From assembly GCA_002331625.1 (NCBI GenBank), contig DCZN01000028.1:39038-50510 (forward strand): a stretch of DNA of 11,473 nucleotides, written 5' to 3'. The translations under genes were made by a program, and so were the position numbers. Of this stretch, positions 8,282 to 11,473 are shown piece after piece. Position 1 is the stretch's first letter. Each line of letters opens with the position of its first letter. The notes beneath the pieces were generated by a model that saw only the letters and a list, made by a program, of their open reading frames with translations, was not told the DNA's origin and did no database searches. The DNA is from Nitrospira sp. UBA2083 (lineage in GTDB: Bacteria; Nitrospirota; Nitrospiria; Nitrospirales; Nitrospiraceae).

Positions 8282-10081
8282 TTGCAAAGCCTTATACGCA
8301 ATTTTTCCATAATCGCTCATATCGATCACGGCAAATCAACCCTCGCTGACCGGTTCCTCGAAGCTACTGGCGCAGTCACTGCTCGAGAGGCGAAAGACCA
8401 GATCCTGGATGCCATGGATCTCGAGCGGGAACGTGGCATTACGATCAAGGCCCACGCAGTGGCGATTCGGTACAAGGCTCGGGATGGGAAGACGTATGCC
8501 CTGCATTTGATCGATACGCCGGGGCACGTCGATTTTACCTATGAGGTCTCGCGAAGCCTTGCCGCCTGCGAGGGAGCGCTCTTGCTCGTCGATGCCACGC
8601 AGGGGGTGCAGGCGCAGACCATTGCCAATGTCAATCTGGCGATGGCCAATAACCTGACCATTATCCCGGTCATCAATAAGATCGATCTGGCGAGCGCGGA
8701 TGTCGAGGGGACGAAACAGTCGATCTCGGAAGTGTTGCAGCTTGAAGCGGACGATGCCTTACCGATCAGCGCCAAAGAGGGCAAAGGCGTGCCGGAAGTC
8801 TTGGAGGCGATCATTGCGCGGGTTCCACCTCCATCAGGAGATCCGCAGGCCCCTCTCAAGGCACTTATTTTTGATTCCTGGTTCGATAACTATCAGGGTG
8901 TGATCGTGTTGACGCGTGTGGTTGACGGCTCCATACGGCCTGGCATGAAGATCACAGTCATGTCGAACAATCGCACGTTTGAAGTCATGGAAGTCGGCTG
9001 TTTTGCTCCGAAGCGTACCAAGAAGACGGAACTACTGACCGGCGAGGTGGGCTATCTCTGCGCCAATATGCGGGAAGTGGCGGACGTCAAAATCGGTGAT
9101 ACATTGACCGATGCCGTGACGCCAACCGTCGCGCCGTTTCCAGGGTATAAAGAGGTCAAGCCGTTGGTATTCTGCGGGCTCTATCCGACCGATACGGCGA
9201 GGTATGAAGACTTGCGGGATGCGTTGGTCAAACTTCGGCTGAACGATTCCTCCTTTGCCTACGAACCGGAAACGTCCTTGGCCTTGGGGTTTGGGTTTCG
9301 CTGCGGGTTCCTTGGCCTGCTGCACATGGAGATCATTCAGGAACGGCTTGAACGTGAGTACAATTTGACGCTCCTCACCACGGCTCCCACCGTCGTGTAT
9401 CGTGTGATGACGACCAAAGGTGAGGTGTTGGAAGTCATGAATCCATCACAGCTTCCTCCACCAAGCAGTATTGAGTCATTCGAGGAGCCGTTCATTCTCG
9501 CCTCGGTCATCACGCCCGAGCGGTATATGGGCGCTATTCTCCAGCTCTGCCAAGAGCGGCGCGGGATTCAGCGCAGTCTGCAGTTTCTCGATCCCACGCG
9601 CGTCATGATCAGCTATGAACTGCCGCTCAACGAAGTCATTCTCGATTTTTACGATAAACTCAAGTCGCGCACGCAAGGCTATGCGTCGCTGGACTACGAG
9701 CTGATCGGCTATCGGGAATCTGATCTCGTCAAAATCGACATTTTATTGAACGGCGAAACGGTCGATGCCTTGTCGTTTATTACGCATAAAGACCGTTCGG
9801 TGCAGCGTGGACGTCAACTCGCTGAGAAAATGAAGGAATTGATTCCTCGGCAGATGTATGAGATCGCCATTCAGGCGGCTATCGGGAGTAAGATTATCGC
9901 CCGCGAAACGATCGGGGCCATGAAGAAGAATGTCCTTGCAAAGTGTTATGGTGGCGATATCACGCGAAAACGGAAATTGCTCGAAAAGCAGAAGGAAGGA
10001 AAGAAGCGCATGAAAGCGGTCGGCAGTGTTGAAGTGCCGCAGGAAGCCTTCCTGGCAATTTTGAAAGTTGGAGAAGAATGA
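8282..10081 (+). CDS. lepA: Elongation factor 4 (LepA), ribosome-associated GTPase
   Basis: Translational GTPase related to EF-G that acts on the ribosome and affects initiation and elongation under stress. The GTPase motifs are intact: G1 AHIDHGKST (12-20), G2 region RGITIK (51-56), G3 DTPGH (78-82), G4 NKID (132-135) and G5 SAK (163-165). The typical LepA C-terminal end is present, including [24 protein letters not shown]. Length (599) is normal for the family. The start must lie just before the conserved [15 protein letters not shown] block. An in-frame TAG at 8276 leaves TTG 8282 as the only conventional start codon. The AGGA at 8277-8280 sits only 1 nt before it, which is unusually tight. 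A consensus promoter drives the gene. The stop overlaps the lepB start as ATGA, giving translational coupling. Confidence 0.97.
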   Translation: MQSLIRNFSIIAHIDHGKSTLADRFLEATGAVTAREAKDQILDAMDLERERGITIKAHAVAIRYKARDGKTYALHLIDTPGHVDFTYEVSRSLAACEGALLLVDATQGVQAQTIANVNLAMANNLTIIPVINKIDLASADVEGTKQSISEVLQLEADDALPISAKEGKGVPEVLEAIIARVPPPSGDPQAPLKALIFDSWFDNYQGVIVLTRVVDGSIRPGMKITVMSNNRTFEVMEVGCFAPKRTKKTELLTGEVGYLCANMREVADVKIGDTLTDAVTPTVAPFPGYKEVKPLVFCGLYPTDTARYEDLRDALVKLRLNDSSFAYEPETSLALGFGFRCGFLGLLHMEIIQERLEREYNLTLLTTAPTVVYRVMTTKGEVLEVMNPSQLPPPSSIESFEEPFILASVITPERYMGAILQLCQERRGIQRSLQFLDPTRVMISYELPLNEVILDFYDKLKSRTQGYASLDYELIGYRESDLVKIDILLNGETVDALSFITHKDRSVQRGRQLAEKMKELIPRQMYEIAIQAAIGSKIIARETIGAMKKNVLAKCYGGDITRKRKLLEKQKEGKKRMKAVGSVEVPQEAFLAILKVGEE

Positions 10082-10851
10082 GCCCTGACCCGAACCGCAG
10101 AAACTTGGAAAACAAGATGTCCGGTTCTTCGCAGGGCGGGGACGAGGTATCACTGTCTGGCTCGAAGCTCACAGATAATGCGGACCGGACAGCTCGGAAG
10201 TCTCTCGTCCGGGAATATGCAGAAGCGATCATCGTGGCAATGTTGCTGGCGTTCGCCATCCGTGTGTTTGTCGTGCAGGCCTTCAAGATTCCGTCGGGAT
10301 CCATGATTCCGACGCTGCTGATCGGCGATCATATCTTAGTCAGCAAACTGTCCTATGGCTTGCAGTGGCCGACGGATTGCCAGATGCAATGGAATTTCCC
10401 GCCGGTCAATTGCTATACCTCCAAGACGGTGGTGGAATTCGGGAAGCCGCAGCGCGGCGATATTATTGTGTTTCGATTTCCTGAAGATGAAGAAAAAGAT
10501 TTCATCAAGCGGATCGTTGGACAACCCGGGGATACCGTCCAGATTCGGAATAAAACGGTGCTCGTGAACGGGCAGCCGCTTGATGACAAAGCCTTTACCC
10601 AACGTATTGATCCCGGCATTATCGACAGTTCGGTAACTCCTCGTGATAATTTTGGGCCGGTGACGGTGCCAGAAGGATCCTATTTCGTGATGGGCGACAA
10701 TCGCGATCAAAGTCTGGACAGTCGGTTCTGGGGTTACGTCCGTGAGGAGAAAATCCGCGGCAAAGCGTTCCGTATCTATTGGTCCTGGAATGGCCAGGGA
10801 AATTGGACGGAGTGGGTGCGTTGGGAACGATTCGCCAAAGCCATTCAGTAA
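10078..10851 (+). CDS. lepB: Signal peptidase I
   Basis: Inner-membrane serine protease that removes signal peptides from exported proteins on the periplasmic side. A cytoplasmic N-terminal tail of about 45 polar residues precedes one clear transmembrane segment (about 48-66). The catalytic Ser75 lies in PSGSMIPTL (72-80), the general base Lys144 in [11 protein letters not shown] (142-152), and the conserved GDNRD box is at 206-210. At 257 residues it is a compact version with a single visible membrane helix. A short insert around 97-115 has two cysteines (101 and 112) that could form a periplasmic disulphide. The ATG overlaps the lepA TGA by 4 nt, with GGAG at 10070-10073 upstream. ATG codon 14 is an alternative start but lacks this coupling. 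The lepA-lepB pair is common in bacteria. Confidence 0.96.
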   Translation: MSPDPNRRNLENKMSGSSQGGDEVSLSGSKLTDNADRTARKSLVREYAEAIIVAMLLAFAIRVFVVQAFKIPSGSMIPTLLIGDHILVSKLSYGLQWPTDCQMQWNFPPVNCYTSKTVVEFGKPQRGDIIVFRFPEDEEKDFIKRIVGQPGDTVQIRNKTVLVNGQPLDDKAFTQRIDPGIIDSSVTPRDNFGPVTVPEGSYFVMGDNRDQSLDSRFWGYVREEKIRGKAFRIYWSWNGQGNWTEWVRWERFAKAIQ

Positions 10852-10892
10852 AAACATTCGGCGGTGTCTCAATCCCCCAAGCGAAATCGGCT

Positions 10893-10899
10893 GGGAGGA
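10893..10899 (+). promoter_or_regulatory. Strong Shine-Dalgarno that decides the kinase start
   Basis: GGGAGGA lies 8 nt before CTG 10908, the in-frame candidate start of the heptose kinase. It also directly abuts an out-of-frame ATG at 10900, which is too close for normal initiation. The spacing favours CTG. A weak bulged stem (CCCA-GC at 10876-10882 with GC-TGGG at 10890-10895) could partly cover its first three bases. Confidence 0.65.
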
Positions 10900-10907
10900 A
10901 TGAGCCC

Positions 10908-11473
10908 CTGTCTCCCAAAACCCTCCGTGGGTATCTCCAACGATTTCCACAGGCCTCTGTCCTCGTCGTCGGCGACTTGATCCTTGATCACTATGTCATG
11001 GGTCGAGTGAGCCGGATCTCTCCGGAAGCGCCGGTACCGGTCGTCCATGTCCAATCCGAATCGCTACGGCTCGGCGGCGCGGCCAACGTGTTTAACAACA
11101 TCCTGGCACTGGGTGGGAAGGCCGATCTCTGCGGGGTGATCGGGTCCGATGAAAGCGGCCGCCTCCTCATGAAGGAGCTCGGCGGCACACGATCCGGCCG
11201 CGGGGGCGTGGTGATCGACCCTGATCGCCCGACGACCAGAAAAAGCCGGGTGATCGCGCATCACCAGCAGATCGTCCGGTACGATGTCGAAGGAAGGCAC
11301 GAGCTCAAGGCGACGCTGCAACGGCGTATTCTGCACTATGTCGAATCGCGGCTACGGGAACTGACGTGCGTAGTGGTCTCCGACTATGCCAAAGGCGTGA
11401 TTTCTGCGGGTTTGATGTCGGAACTGACCAGGCTCGCCGCCTTGCGCAACGTTCCCGTCATTGTCGATCCCAA
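10908..11473 (+). CDS. rfaE1: D-glycero-beta-D-manno-heptose-7-phosphate kinase (partial, 3' end cut)
   Basis: PfkB/ribokinase-family sugar kinase that phosphorylates heptose 7-phosphate at C1 in the ADP-heptose pathway for LPS core. Only the first 188 codons are in the window. Diagnostic blocks, numbered from CTG, are VLVVGDLILDHYVMG (18-32), RISPEAPVPVV (36-46), RLGGAANVFNN (54-64, the first PfkB motif), DRPTTRKSRVIAHHQQ (106-121), SDYAKGV (158-164) and IVDP (185-188). The second PfkB motif and any fused adenylyltransferase (as in HldE) lie beyond the end, so rfaE1 and hldE cannot be separated. Between the lepB stop and the core no ATG, GTG or TTG is in frame. CTG 10908 gives a family-like N-terminus and has GGGAGGA 8 nt upstream. 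In-frame GTG 10812 or TTG 10821 inside lepB are alternatives. It follows lepB by about 56 bp and is probably in the same operon. Confidence 0.9.
   Translation, partial: MSPKTLRGYLQRFPQASVLVVGDLILDHYVMGRVSRISPEAPVPVVHVQSESLRLGGAANVFNNILALGGKADLCGVIGSDESGRLLMKELGGTRSGRGGVVIDPDRPTTRKSRVIAHHQQIVRYDVEGRHELKATLQRRILHYVESRLRELTCVVVSDYAKGVISAGLMSELTRLAALRNVPVIVDP

Noticed and set aside
10900..10980. Independent 26-codon small gene starting at ATG 10900
   Set aside because: Its ATG directly abuts the Shine-Dalgarno, its peptide has no features, and most of it overlaps the conserved kinase frame.

Overview
The window is a compact stretch of bacterial chromosome, moderately GC-rich, and almost entirely coding. 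Intergenic gaps run from 1 to 174 bp, and no stretch over 300 bp lacks a gene. I saw no tRNA, rRNA, CRISPR array, insertion sequence or prophage gene. The gene products (lipoprotein-type M48 protease, full-length CarB, GreA, LepA/LepB, RfaE1-type heptose kinase) indicate a Gram-negative bacterium with an LPS-type envelope. The overall flavour resembles Nitrospirota (Nitrospira-like), but that is an impression from memory and not a tested assignment.

Layout. (1) Positions 1-5487, plus strand: an M48 metalloprotease (probable lipoprotein; the 5' end may lie outside the window), carB, greA and a SAM hydrolase/chlorinase-fluorinase-fold protein (DUF62), separated by 19, 22 and 1 bp. They look like one transcription unit. 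carA is not visible and may lie upstream of the window. (2) Positions 5494-8107, minus strand: bioA followed by an lhgO-type FAD oxidase, 46 bp apart. lhgO converges on the DUF62 gene with only 6 bp between the stop codons, and both stops sit inside a 16-bp palindrome. (3) Positions 8108-8281: the only real control region. It carries a perfect sigma70 promoter toward lepA (TTGACA, 17 bp, TATAAT) and a near-perfect one toward bioA (TTGTCA, 18 bp, TATAAT), whose -35 boxes overlap on opposite strands. (4) Positions 8282-11473, plus strand: lepA, lepB (ATGA overlap) and the 5' part of an rfaE1/hldE heptose-7-phosphate kinase that runs off the window.

Functionally this is mainly housekeeping. It covers carbamoyl phosphate supply for pyrimidines and arginine, rescue of stalled transcription, translation elongation, signal-peptide cleavage, biotin synthesis, repair of L-2-hydroxyglutarate, envelope protein quality control and LPS core heptose supply. 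I do not see a previously undescribed multi-gene system. The points worth a second look are mostly about control and start sites: the kinase has no ATG/GTG/TTG between the lepB stop and its conserved core (candidate CTG start, or a frameshift from an out-of-frame ATG); lepA has a TTG start crowded against its ribosome-binding site and an in-frame ATG-GGC-TAG just upstream; the two divergent promoters share a -35 region; and the DUF62 enzyme has Asp where I recall a catalytic His in characterised members.
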